NCBI GenBank assembly: GCA_030247855.1
Contig: JAPDRN010000091.1
Span: forward strand, 1 to 64,000
DNA from: Knufia peltigerae
Lineage: Eukaryota; Ascomycota; Eurotiomycetes; Chaetothyriales; Trichomeriaceae
Direction of reading: 5' to 3'
DNA length: 64,000 nucleotides
The notes below the pieces were generated by a model that worked only from the letters and a program-made list of their open reading frames with translations, searched no databases and was not told the DNA's origin. How positions within the stretch are numbered: position 1 is the first letter of the stretch; every line of letters starts with the position of its first letter. Below, piece after piece: positions 46,114 to 56,899 of this stretch. The position numbers and the translations under genes were made by a program.

Positions 46114-46852
46114 ATCGTTCGAAAGACACGCACTCTCCCTTTCTTTCTGTTGATATCTGTGGTTTTGGAAAGGGCAGAGACCGGCCACTTATAACACCAT
46201 GGATCAAGCACTCTGCCTTACGAAATGTTCAGTGAATCGGGCAATCCTGTCTGCCCCCGGCCCGGGTGCTTAAGGAGCTCCCCACGCAGGGTAGTTGACA
46301 TTTATCCCTGATCTATTAGTAATGAGCGAGAACTTTGTGCTCCCATCAGGGGAAATTAGAGAGCCTGGAGCTTTCTGAACGGGTGCAATGTAGATAGTAA
46401 GATGCCACAGCCTGGGCGCAGGCTCGAGAGGGGGCCAACAATCCCCTTCAATCCAACTTCGTTGATTTGCCTAAAGCGGTAATCTACGGTGCGGTGTTGG
46501 GTTGCTTCAGAATGGACTTGAGTCTTGCGGAAACCTTCTCCAGAGACTTCCCAATTCTGGAATGGTGTCAGTGAATGACTGGAGAACTGGCGACTACAAG
46601 TTCCTGGGCTTACACATGTTCCCAGAAATTTCCGGTGCCAGTCTCAGAAGCGACCTCGAGCTTCTGAAGCTTACTGCCACTAAAACAATACGGGGTTCTC
46701 AGGATCAAAAGCACCGTGGTCTCAACACAAGAAGAGGGGATAACATGAATTGTTACGAACACTCCAGCTGGTCAGTTGATGAATTCAATCTGCTCTGCTA
46801 CACGCTTTCGCCCTGGAACATCTTATCTTGAACCTCTTCAATGATGTTGTTC
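46114..46852. other. intergenic, promoter of the GMC gene
   Basis: No gene supported over about 0.7 kb. Short frames on the plus strand show no motif. Confidence 0.45.
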
Positions 46853-48723
46853 TTAGAATGTTCGATCAGTGGCCTCCCCGCCGTTCTTCAAGACTGGTCG
46901 CCCATTGGACATATTGGCCTGGCCTTCCGGCTCGACACCATGGAGCCGGGTTCTTAGAGCAATCCGTCTCCTCTCATTCATCACTTCAAAATCGACATGA
47001 GGACCTGTAAACCTTCCTTTCTTGGTAGTGAGCCACAACAGAACCACAAAAGTCACGCAGCCAACGGAGACGACCGACACATAACTCATGCTCTGAGGGG
47101 TGACGGGTCTGGAGGTCGGGAAACAATAGAGTACATCCAAGAAAATGACCCAAGCTACGGCAATAGCATTGACGGCCACGCCGAACTTGCCGAGGCTGAA
47201 ATAGCGTTCTGGGAGGACTCGATCGCGGCCTCGAAAAAGGAGGATGGCTTGAGGGACGACACACGATGTTTGTAGAAACATGATTGCTGCATTCACCATC
47301 GCGGAAAACGCGGTTGTAGAACCCAGGAATATGAGTCCGTAGAGCTGATATGGCGTTAGCATCAATTAGTCAAATATTTCGACCCGGCAGGAGCTGAGGA
47401 ATGGAGTACAGTCTGATAATGACTTACCGAGACGCAGGTTGCTGTCAGAACCATGGAATGGACTGGCATTCTCCAAGTCGAATCCACTCGCATCCAGATA
47501 TGGGAGAAGGGCAAGGCTCCGTCACGAGATATCGCCCACAGCGTTCGAGAACAAGTCGTCCCTGGTGAGGATTTTAGCATCCAGTTCCCGTGGAGGGGGG
47601 ATTCTTTCCCCTCGGACTCACCGACGGCGACCAATGCACCGAACATGCAAAAAGTAAACAGAGCCAGCAAGATCGTGGATGCCGCGTACGACCTGGTCCC
47701 TTGGTAGTAAATCTCGAGGAGCGGTAACCCGGTCGGCGTGCCAAGGACCGCGTCGAGATCCGAAATGGCGTACAACAACGACGCCGCAAAGGGGAATGCG
47801 GTGAGCGTGCCCACCACCAAGGGATACATGATGACTTTGGGGACGTTCTTCGACGGATTGACTATCTCTTCGCAGAGATGCGCTCCGCAATCCGTGCCCA
47901 GGAAGCCGTAGACGGCATTGCCGGTGGCGAGGAGAAATGTGAAGCCCTGGTTGGTCCATCCACTTCTACTGGCGACATCGGTGAAGATAAAGGATGCCGG
48001 TGCATGGTGATGTCGAGCAACAATAAAAAGGGTGAGCATGGTCGCCCCCAGAGTGACCACGGACAGGACCGAGACCAGCTTGTTGAAGATGGGCATGAGT
48101 CGGGAGGCGAAGATATTGAGGACGGCGGCCAACCAGACCAGAGCGGCATAGGTCAAGTATTGTTGCCAGGCTTTGGGCGTGTAGGTGGGATGCCAGATGG
48201 CGGCGACGGTCAGAATCAGGGAGGAGACAAAGTTGGCAACCGACCCCGACGCCAGCCACCATCCAAGGACGCTGAGCCACCCGTTGCTACATTGCATGGA
48301 CCCAAGCATCAGCCAGGGCGACGTTCTGTCATCTCGATGGCTCAGAGAGAGAGGGAGAGGAGAAGGGGCAGCTTACATGTATGATGCAAAAGGCCTATAT
48401 TTGTCGCTGGCAACCATGAACGACCAGTAATACTGTGCTCCGGCCACTGGGTAGGCGGACGACAACTCGGCCATTCCAGCCGATACCACCAGGGTCATGA
48501 AGCCTGCGATGACGAGGGACCACAGCGACCCTGCCGCTGAAGCCTCAGTAAGGCCGATGCCAATCGACGCTCCAGTTCCAATCCAGGTACACGTCAGAGT
48601 GAAGGAGAGCGCCCCGAGCGCCCAAGTCGAGAACTGGCGAGGCATGGCTTGCGAGTAGCCTGCGGCCTCGAGTTCGAGGTGATCGACTCTGGACGCATCA
48701 AGAGAGTCGTCGTCTTGATTCAT
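46853..48723 (-). CDS. amino-acid/choline-type permease (ACT family, APC superfamily), 545 aa
   Basis: Four exons: 48723..48377, 48286..47622, 47561..47428, 47344..46853; introns of 90, 60 and 83 bp. The 60-bp intron keeps the frame open, but removing it gives GALVAVGTTCSRTLWAISRDGALPFS, the family loop. The N-terminus (LGYSQ-like AAGYSQAMPRQFSTWALGALSF) and MAELSSAYPVAGAQYYW are ACT-family signatures shared by yeast Hnm1/Bio5/Uga4. About twelve hydrophobic segments follow. It should import GABA, choline, amino acids or polyamines at the plasma membrane. The GMC oxidoreductase downstream on the same strand suggests uptake followed by oxidation of an alcohol- or amine-bearing substrate. Confidence 0.9.
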
Positions 48724-49539
48724 GATGGCAGTCTCGATGACGCGGCGTTGGGAAATGTCGCAGAAGGTGCTGTTGTACCGACACTGTTTAATGTGCACTG
48801 CCCGAGTGGTCGGGCGGAGATGCGAACGTGGTCAAGATGAAGGGAGCACTGTAGGAGATATAAAGCTCCCAGGGTCGATCATGTGCCTCGGGACTCAAGA
48901 CTCGAGAAGGTTTCTTTTTTCAACATGAACAAGGAGATGGAGGGCGATGGCAAAATCCGAGAGATACCCTATACCGACTCTGTTCCACGCTAAGCCATCG
49001 GGATATACCAGAGCGAGTGGCCTTGAACACCTCGTGGCCAGAACCATCGAGACCGAAGCCTCCAACCAAAAGGAAACGACGTGGCTGGACCCCAGATCCC
49101 CGGATTCAGGCATACGAGCTTCAGAGACCACTGAAAGAGGCTTTTGCCATTGAGCGAAGTCGGGATTGACGACTTTCCAATTCTCCTATTGCGGCCAATC
49201 AAAAAATTACCTAAAAAGGACAATCAAAATCCGCTTGAATACCCAAAACAAGTTAGTGTGCTACCCAACCAGCCCCCAGCAATCAGAGGCCCAACGACTT
49301 ACCCGGTGAGTCTCCAGTGCATTATGTTTGTCGCTCTCGGGTAATAGAGGTACTCCGCACGGTTACATAGACGTCAATCATCAATTGCAGAAATGATGCA
49401 AGGGCCAGCAAGTTTTTCTGAACGGAATTCTGTGGTCTGACCACATTTAAGAAATGCGACGTGAGATAAATGGCTGAAGCCAATGGGCAGCCTACGGAGG
49501 GCTCAATTATACAAAATATATAGGGTATCACGATAACTT
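48724..49539. other. intergenic, permease promoter and Uso1 3' region
   Basis: No gene supported. A variant TACTCCGCAC lies at 49350. Nothing else stands out. Confidence 0.45.
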
Positions 49540-52446
49540 TTATTCGACATCGTCGTCCCCATCTTCAGTCGCTTCACTGCCAGCCTCGTTGTCGTCCTCG
49601 TCCTCGTCTTCGGATACCTCCTGACCCAATTCTTTGAGCTTCTGTTTATCCGCCAATCTCTTCGCCTCCAGGTCACCAAAGACGACGAGAAGGTCGTCAA
49701 GTTCCGTTTGTACATCCTTTCGTGCAGCTTTCTCCTTATCGACCTCGTCATTGAGGAACTGGGCATGTTTTTCAGCATCTTCAAGTCGACTCTCTGCACG
49801 CTTCAGGCGTTCGACGAGGCCTTTCTTCTCAGAACTATACTCATCATGTGCAGTCTGAAGGTCTTGGGCATGCTCCTCCTGGTTCTTTTTCAGGCGTGTT
49901 TCTAGTTCAGCGACGGAGGCTTTCAAATCGCGGACCTCTGCTGCTTCCCTCTGGCGGGCTTGCTGTGCTTTTGAATCTGCGTCGCTCATCTCACGTCGAT
50001 GCTGCTCGATCAATGCGGATCGATCCCTTGCAGCTTCTTGCTCAAGCAATTTTAGGCGCTGCTCAAACTTCTGAACCTCGGCTTGATGCTGCTTCCTGGT
50101 AGTCTCGACCATACTGACATGTTCAGTGCGGCGCTGGTGTATTTCTTCCTCGTGGTTTTTCACCAGCAGACTCCTTTCTTTAGCAGCTTCCTCTTGTAGT
50201 TTTCGCACTTCGTCTTCGTGATTGTCTTGCAGGCTCTGATTGATTTGCCGAATCCTAGAGACTTCAACACTCAGAGATTCACGGGTTCTGCGGTGGTCGA
50301 GTTCCTCCTGCTCTAGTTTCCTCTTTAGCTGCAGTAACTCAGTGTTGGCCGTCTCCAGAGCCTGCTTCTGTTCTTGAACCTCGGCCCTCAAGCTATCGAC
50401 CAAGTCTCTCGAGACTCCTTTCTGAACACCATTGCTTACGATCGAGACCTCAAAGTTTGGATCCCTATCAATGGCCCGTAGAAATCGGCTAAAGTTGTCT
50501 TTCAAGAAGTCGATAAAAGTTTTGTCGAAGAAGATATCTGGTAGGCTGCCATTTCCGCTTTGAGGCAGAACCTCGAAATCACGAATGAAAACATTCTCCC
50601 GGAGTTTGGTCAACCGACTGACATATGTCTCACGCCCAAGATTGGTCATCAATAACCCATGAAGTGTCTTGCGCGGCACGGGAGAATCTTTCGTTGAAAA
50701 CTCGTAGACTATACCAAGCAGGAAAGCGCAAAGGCCAGCCACCAGAGGCATTGAGTTGTTAGCAATCTTCACAGCAGCAGCGAGACCTTGAATGTTGCTA
50801 CCCTCTCCAAGAAGGTCATTGACTGCTTCCGGATCCTCAAAAAGCCATATTGAAAGCAACATCAAATACCCGAGCAAGGCACGTTCGTCCTCCACGTGCT
50901 GTACACCAGCCACCACATTACTTGTAATGCTTTGAATGAATGTGACAACCTCCTCGCCATTGTCAGCATCGCCTTCGGTGACCGTCAATGCAAGCTCTTT
51001 AGTCTCGGCATTGTCGTAAAGGAGATGGAGGAACAATACAGCAGCAAACCATTGCTGGTAAGGATCAGAAGTGCCACGAGTTCCAGGCGGTTCCAATAAC
51101 ACTGTGAGCATGTTGGGGATGGTATCGTCCCCACTTTTATGTCCTTCAATGGCTCTGCGCAAGACGTGGGCTTTGATACCGGCATGGTCCTCCACAAAAG
51201 CCTTGAGACAGGATGTCGCTGCCAACCTCACGTCAAATAAAGCGATCGGCGCTGGCTCTAGGGCCAACTCAAGGAGTGATTCGATGACGTTCTGATCCTG
51301 GTAAACTGGCGTTGGACCTTTAGAAGGTTTTTCGGATGTAGCTGGAGAGACATGTCCGTTTGAAGCAGGTCCTGGTTGCTTAATCTGCACAGGAAGATCG
51401 CCGAATCGCTCCTGGAGTCCAGAGTTCCCTCGAATGATATCTCCACAAGCTTGGAGGGCTTTAGCGCGAATTCCACTACTGAAAGCTGTATAAAAAGCAA
51501 AGCGCAGAATAATTTGGAGGACTCCTGCTTGCCAAAATGACTGTTGATTCAAGGCAGTTCCTTGGGAGCCCGAGATGAGAAATAATTGTACGATGCCAAG
51601 TAAACCCCAAACATTCATGTCTCGCTGAGGCTTCATCCACTCCGAGATTGCCTCCGAGGAGTCTTCCTGTTCCAAAACCGCCAAGAACAGGTTCTTGATC
51701 TTAACAATACCTCCGATTTCTCTGAAATATGACTGGTTCGATGTGTTGAGATTCAACAGATTTGCTAGCAGAGATAGACAATCTTGGACGGTGGTGCTGC
51801 CATGGGACAGAGCGCCGTCGCCTTCAATTAGCGTAAAGATGCGATCGAAAGCGTTCTCAAATGCCACAACCTTTTGTAGCTCGGCTGATGTCGGCGTGAG
51901 GGCCACAAGCAGCACCAAGGCTTCATTTCGGACGGCTTCTCGACGGTCATCCAACACATTCGTAATCCTCGAGACACCTAGGGGCGCAGCAAAAATGGCT
52001 TCTTGAGTTCTCTGCGGCCGCGCCGTAGATATATGTGAGAGGATCTGTAGAACATAAAGCCGTAGGTAGAACTCGTTTGATTCCAAAAGATCCAGTAGCG
52101 CCGTGACATTGTCTTGATGTTGTGTGAATTCGTCAGCCAGCCACAGCGTTATCTCTTCTGAAGCCTCCGGAGATTTTTCATCTGGTTCGAAGAGCATCAG
52201 AAGGGTCTCCAACACCACTTTGATTGTATCTGAATCGTCTCCATCTCTTCTAAGGCCTGCTATGAGGTCCCGGAGCGCTCCAGACGCAACTGACGCAGGG
52301 TAGAGTTTTGCAAAGCTTCTCAATCCCAATATGGCAGCCCGCCGATCTTCAAGTAGTGTTGCACTCGATAATCGGTTACTTAGTGTCTGGATGGTATCGG
52401 TAGCGGTCTGCCGTGCAGGTGCCTGGGCTTCAAGTATTCGCATCAT
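49540..52446 (-). CDS. uso1: vesicle-tethering factor Uso1/p115, 968 aa
   Basis: Single exon starting with two adjacent Met (52446 or 52443). MRILEAQAPARQTATDTIQTL and LLEDRRAAILGLRSFAKLYP are diagnostic for the fungal Uso1 head. The first ~640 residues form the armadillo-like globular head. From about 690 to 930 the sequence is a heptad-rich coiled coil dominated by Glu, Gln, Lys, Arg and Leu. The last 30 residues are highly acidic (EVSEDEDEDDNEAGSEATED), the usual C-terminal tail. Uso1 dimers tether ER-derived COPII vesicles to the cis-Golgi through Ypt1/Rab1 and SNAREs. Length fits filamentous-fungal orthologues and is shorter than yeast Uso1. Confidence 0.95.
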   Translation of the reverse strand: MMRILEAQAPARQTATDTIQTLSNRLSSATLLEDRRAAILGLRSFAKLYPASVASGALRDLIAGLRRDGDDSDTIKVVLETLLMLFEPDEKSPEASEEITLWLADEFTQHQDNVTALLDLLESNEFYLRLYVLQILSHISTARPQRTQEAIFAAPLGVSRITNVLDDRREAVRNEALVLLVALTPTSAELQKVVAFENAFDRIFTLIEGDGALSHGSTTVQDCLSLLANLLNLNTSNQSYFREIGGIVKIKNLFLAVLEQEDSSEAISEWMKPQRDMNVWGLLGIVQLFLISGSQGTALNQQSFWQAGVLQIILRFAFYTAFSSGIRAKALQACGDIIRGNSGLQERFGDLPVQIKQPGPASNGHVSPATSEKPSKGPTPVYQDQNVIESLLELALEPAPIALFDVRLAATSCLKAFVEDHAGIKAHVLRRAIEGHKSGDDTIPNMLTVLLEPPGTRGTSDPYQQWFAAVLFLHLLYDNAETKELALTVTEGDADNGEEVVTFIQSITSNVVAGVQHVEDERALLGYLMLLSIWLFEDPEAVNDLLGEGSNIQGLAAAVKIANNSMPLVAGLCAFLLGIVYEFSTKDSPVPRKTLHGLLMTNLGRETYVSRLTKLRENVFIRDFEVLPQSGNGSLPDIFFDKTFIDFLKDNFSRFLRAIDRDPNFEVSIVSNGVQKGVSRDLVDSLRAEVQEQKQALETANTELLQLKRKLEQEELDHRRTRESLSVEVSRIRQINQSLQDNHEDEVRKLQEEAAKERSLLVKNHEEEIHQRRTEHVSMVETTRKQHQAEVQKFEQRLKLLEQEAARDRSALIEQHRREMSDADSKAQQARQREAAEVRDLKASVAELETRLKKNQEEHAQDLQTAHDEYSSEKKGLVERLKRAESRLEDAEKHAQFLNDEVDKEKAARKDVQTELDDLLVVFGDLEAKRLADKQKLKELGQEVSEDEDEDDNEAGSEATEDGDDDVE

Positions 52447-53018
52447 CTTGGAAGAGGATTTCGCGCTACCGTGTAGGCCGTCATCGTGAAGTGATAAATG
52501 CCGGCATATTTGTGGTAGGCCTCTGGAGTCTGTTGCGCCTATCTCGTACTCAGGTTTGTGAAGTAGGGATCAATTCGTTAGTTTCCAAAGTGTCCTTTTG
52601 TGTTAGGAAGCCCTCTTGTAGGATCGCGTCGCCGTACAGCCTTGTCCAAATGCACGTGATACTGCAAGGCTGTGGCACTAGGACTCGGTCTTTGCTAGTT
52701 GCTGCCAAGCCTGCGCCTCTTTGAAGTTCTCGGGTCGAGAGAGCGCGCAGATTTCAAGGCATCCTCCAATCGAGATCAACTCCCTCACGCTCATCCTCAT
52801 AATCCTTCTCGCAACAATGCGCCGGTGCATATAGCTGCCGACCCGCAGATCTCAGCCTGATACTGTCTGTGCCAGAAGCATAGTTCTCGTGTCCAGACTC
52901 GGGCGCAGTTGTTCCAACCCTACGACTTGCGCTCAGCTTTGTCGAAGTTGATTCTTTCTTCGTTCTCGTCAAGCCAGTTTTCATACTCTTAGGATCATCA
53001 TACCGGCCCTAGATTATC
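52447..53018. promoter_or_regulatory. divergent uso1-rat1 promoter with a 76-codon open frame
   Basis: The starts of uso1 and rat1 are 572 bp apart, head-to-head. A minus-strand ATG frame of 76 codons (52984..52754) begins MKTGLTRTKKEST and ends REGVDLDWRMP. It lies in the likely uso1 leader and could be an upstream open frame, a small gene or chance. Confidence 0.4.
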
Positions 53019-56000
53019 ATGGGTGTCCCGGCGCTGTTCAGATGGCTTACCAAGAAGTATCCTAAAATCATTACGCCCGTCATCGAGGAGCAACCTTATG
53101 AAATTGATGGCGTGCAATATCCCGTGGACACTACGAAGCCCAACCCTAATGGCGAGGAATTGCACAATTTGTATCTCGATTTCAATGGTATTGTTCATCC
53201 CTGTTCTCACCCAGAGAACAAGCCGCCCCCAGCCAATGAAAGTGAAATGATGCTGGAGATCTTTAAATACACTGAGCGAGTGGTGAACATGGTCCGTCCG
53301 CGCAGATTGCTCATGATCGCAATAGGTATGTTTCCTTGGACTTTCTGGACATTGCAAGTACTGACGTGGATATAGATGGAGTCGCCCCTCGTGCGAAAAT
53401 GAACCAGCAACGTGCTCGTCGTTTCAGGTCAGCGCGCGATGCAAAAGAGGCGGATGAAAAGAAAGCAGAATTTCAGACACTGCTTCGTCAACAAAAGCAA
53501 GATAGGGACGAAGACAGCGAGTCATCGGCCGAAGAAGTAATCAAGAAAACATGGGATAGTAATGTCATCACACCTGGCACACCTTTCATGTTCATCCTTG
53601 CGCAATCTATTCGCTACTGGGTCCAATGGAAACTCAACACTGATCCTGCCTGGGCTGAATTGAAGATCATAATCTCAGATGCCAGTGTACCAGGTGAGGG
53701 TGAACACAAGATCATGCAGTTCATACGTTCTCAGCGCTCTGATCCTGAGTATGATCCCAATACTCGACACGTCATGTATGGACTTGATGCAGACTTGATC
53801 ATGCTCGGGCTTGCCACGCATGAACCGCATTTTCGTGTGCTTCGAGAAGATGTCAACGTCAGAGATGCCAAGGCAAAGACCTGCAAGCTTTGCGGCCAGC
53901 AGGGCCATTATGCAGAGAATTGCAGAGGTAATGCAAAGGCCAAGTCGGGCGAGTTTGACGAAAAGGGCACCACCGAGGAATTGAAGCCTTTCGTCTGGTT
54001 GAATGTCCCTATCTTGCGTGAGTACTTGGCTGCAGAAATGTTTGTACCCGGTCAATCTTTCCGTTTCGACCTTGAACGCGCCCTTGACGATTGGGTTTTC
54101 ATGTGCTTTTTCGTTGGCAACGACTTTCTCCCTCACCTGCCTAGTCTGGATATTCATGAAGATGGTATCGACAAATTAATTGCTATCTGGAGAGATAACA
54201 TCCCAGTCATGGGCGGGTATTTGACTTGCGATGGAAACGTGGATCTTGCTCGAGCCCAGATCATTCTCCAAGGACTTGCGAAACAGGAAGATGCTATTTT
54301 CAAGCGCAGGAAAGAGATGGAAGACAGACGAGAGCGTAACCAACGACGCCGAGACCAAGACAACAAGGCCCGAGACGCCAGGGAGGCTGCGCGAAACCCT
54401 AAGAAACGCCGCAGTTCGCCTGATTACAGCCTAGGCGGTCGGATCCCTGCCAGAGTTGATGCACGTGTTCCTACTGGACCAATTGACGCCATCGAAGCCA
54501 CAAGCTATCCCATGCTTAACTACAATGCAATTGTCAACAGAACCTCCGTGGACAAGACACAGGCCTCAAACAAGAGTGCAGCAGCAGTTCTTAAGGAGCA
54601 AATGCTTGCTAAGAAAGCCGCCGAGACTGCAAGTACGAATGGCAATATCAACCCCAGCAATGGTCCCGGTTCCGCCGAAACAACGCCTACGTCTGCATTA
54701 GGAAAACGGAAAGCCGAATTGATAGAAGCCGAGTCCGACGACAGTGGTACACCTGGACGGAACACACCCGTGGAAAAAGCTCCAACTAGTGCCGACCCCA
54801 ACGATCCGCCCCCGGATACTGTGCGACTCTGGGAATCTGGCTATGCTGAACGTTATTACGAGCAGAAATTTCACGTTTCACCGGACGATTTTGAATTCCG
54901 ACACAAAGTTGCCAGATCTTACGTGGAAGGCTTGTGTTGGGTGCTGCTTTACTATTTTCAGGGCTGCCCCTCATGGACATGGTATTATCCCTATCACTAT
55001 GCACCGTTCGCAGCCGATTTTGTGGACATTGACAAGATGACCGTCAAATTCGACAAAGGAAAGCCTTTCAAGCCTTACGAACAACTCATGGGTGTCTTGC
55101 CCGCCTCATCAAACCACGCCATCCCTAAGGCTTTCCATCCACTCATGACTGACGAAGACTCCGACATTGTTGATTTCTACCCAGAAGAGTTCGACCTTGA
55201 CTTGAACGGGAAGAAACAATCCTGGAAAGCTATCGTGCTCCTACCGTTCATTGATGAGAAGCGACTTCTGAACGCAATGGCCACCAAATATCCTCTCCTC
55301 ACAGAAGACGAGCGGATTAGGAATGAGCTTGGCAAGGAAGCTTTAATCATCTCCCACAGGCATCCTCTGTATGAAGAATTGGCCTTACAATTCTATTCCA
55401 AAAAAGCCAAGGATGGCAGCGTCGTCAAGCTTTCCATGAAGAAGGGAAAACTAGCTGGCACCGCAATGAAGAACGACGACTTCTTGCCACACATGGATTT
55501 GATCGGTCCAGAAGAAGACATCAAGCTGGAACCCATTGTTGACGACGACCATTCATTAATGGTTCACTATTCAGCGCCGCCTGCTACTCATGTGCATAAG
55601 TCCATGTTGTTTCCAGGGGTCGTGTTGCCTCCTCCGGTGCTGGACAAGAGTGATCTTGCCATCTTGAGATCCAAGGCAAGAAATTCCGGCCGCGATTTTG
55701 GAGGCGCACCTCTTTACGATAACTCTAGACGTGACCCAAATGATCACCAAAACCGAGGAGGACGGATCAACTATGCTGTAGACCGGTCTTACCCTGGTGC
55801 GAACCAAGCAGACACTAACAGTGACAACCCGTTCGCAGCGTTGCTTGATCCTCGGTACGCACCACAAGGACGTGGCGGGCCTCCTCCGCCTCCGCCTCAC
55901 TATCAGAATGGATATCAAAATGGTTATGATCGATATCAAGCTCCTGCCAACAACTATGGCAGCTACGGCGGCGGTCAACCCAACTACCAAAACTACCAGA

Positions 56001-56134
56001 ATTCGGCTCGTGGTGGCCAGGACCAACATAATTACGGAAACCAAGGTCAGAGGCAAAATCACGGCTACTATCAATCTCAAGGGCAGGGTCAACGCGGAGG
56101 GGGTAATTACAATCAGGGATATGGTCGGAGGTGA
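53019..56134 (+). CDS. rat1: nuclear 5'-3' exoribonuclease Rat1/Xrn2, 1021 aa
   Basis: Two exons: 53019..53325 and 53376..56134, with a 50-bp intron (GTATGT donor, CTGAC branch). The start MGVPALFRWLTKKYPKI is conserved, as are YLDFNGIVHPC, IDGVAPRAKMNQQRARRFRS and SDASVPGEGEHKIM, which carry the metal-binding acidic residues of the XRN nuclease. A CCHC zinc knuckle (CKLCGQQGHYAENC, about residues 272-285) marks the fungal Rat1 rather than Xrn1 lineage. A Lys/Arg/Glu-rich segment lies near 400. The C-terminal 150 residues are Gly/Gln/Asn/Tyr-rich and low-complexity. Rat1 acts in the nucleus with Rai1 in Pol II termination, rRNA and snoRNA 5' trimming and RNA turnover. Confidence 0.97.
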
Positions 56135-56584
56135 TGGTCACACAAGATGATACCTTGTCTCATATGGTAAATGATGGGCTGCAGGATGGCAGTTAATTGT
56201 GTATATTAGCCAGTACTGCTCACTGAGACACGCATCACGAGTATTGCTGGCTTGCAGTCTTGCGAGCGAGGTGCCCTCGCGATTCTTGTAAAAGTAGCTA
56301 TCGATTGCCGAGTATTCATTCCACATCCATCAAGCCTTCATAGAGGTATTTCCTTGCTCTCTCACGTTTAAGCCTTTTTCCTCTGATACGTAGTCCAATA
56401 AGCCCTTTAACCAACGCATGTCTAAGTAGAAAGTCAAAAGCTTCTGAGCTACGGAGTACGCAGCACGCAGTTCAGTTGCTCCATTTTTATTGTAATATTC
56501 TAACTTCGGTGTCTCTATAACGACACGAAGGCCAACTTCACAAAGGGAAAAAAAGAGAATTTCGGCCAAAGATACAAAAAATTC
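56135..56584. other. intergenic, 3' of rat1 and downstream of tRNA
   Basis: No gene seen. A TACGGAGTAC copy is at 56450. The A run at 56577-56582 (plus strand) is the Pol III terminator of the minus-strand tRNA. Confidence 0.5.
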
Positions 56585-56667
56585 GATGGTGATGGGACTC
56601 GAACCCACAGTCTTTGCCATGCTCCAAAGCACCGGAAAGCAACGCCTTACCATTAGGCCACACCATC
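56585..56667 (-). tRNA. tRNA-Arg (CCG) with a short intron
   Basis: On the minus strand an acceptor stem GATGGTG/CACCATC, a D-arm GCC-TAATGGTAA-GGC, an anticodon stem TTGCT/GGCAA and a T-arm GTGGG-TTCGAGT-CCCAT fold into a cloverleaf. The anticodon loop reads TTCCGG..T, giving anticodon CCG (Arg, codon CGG), with a 12-base intron (TGCTTTGGAGCA) at the canonical position after base 37. Discriminator G is followed by AA and six T, a Pol III terminator. The D-arm GGCCTAATGG resembles fungal tRNA-Arg. Anticodon assignment is less sure than the tRNA itself. Confidence 0.82.
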
Positions 56668-56899
56668 GGCTTATGTCAGCATTCTGCGGCATTTCCAGTG
56701 CCGCAGATGTGTGTGCAATTCGTGGACGAAATCAGACAAGAATTTCTCGGGAAGAGATTATATTGTGTCGACTATTTTGCCGGCGCCCCCTCACGGTTCT
56801 CCTGGTGCGGAGATATTTTTTTCTTCGTCATACTCCTGACATCTCGTGTTTTGCGAAAATGAGTTTACGCAGGAAAGCTGGCGCGAAGTCAACGAAGCC

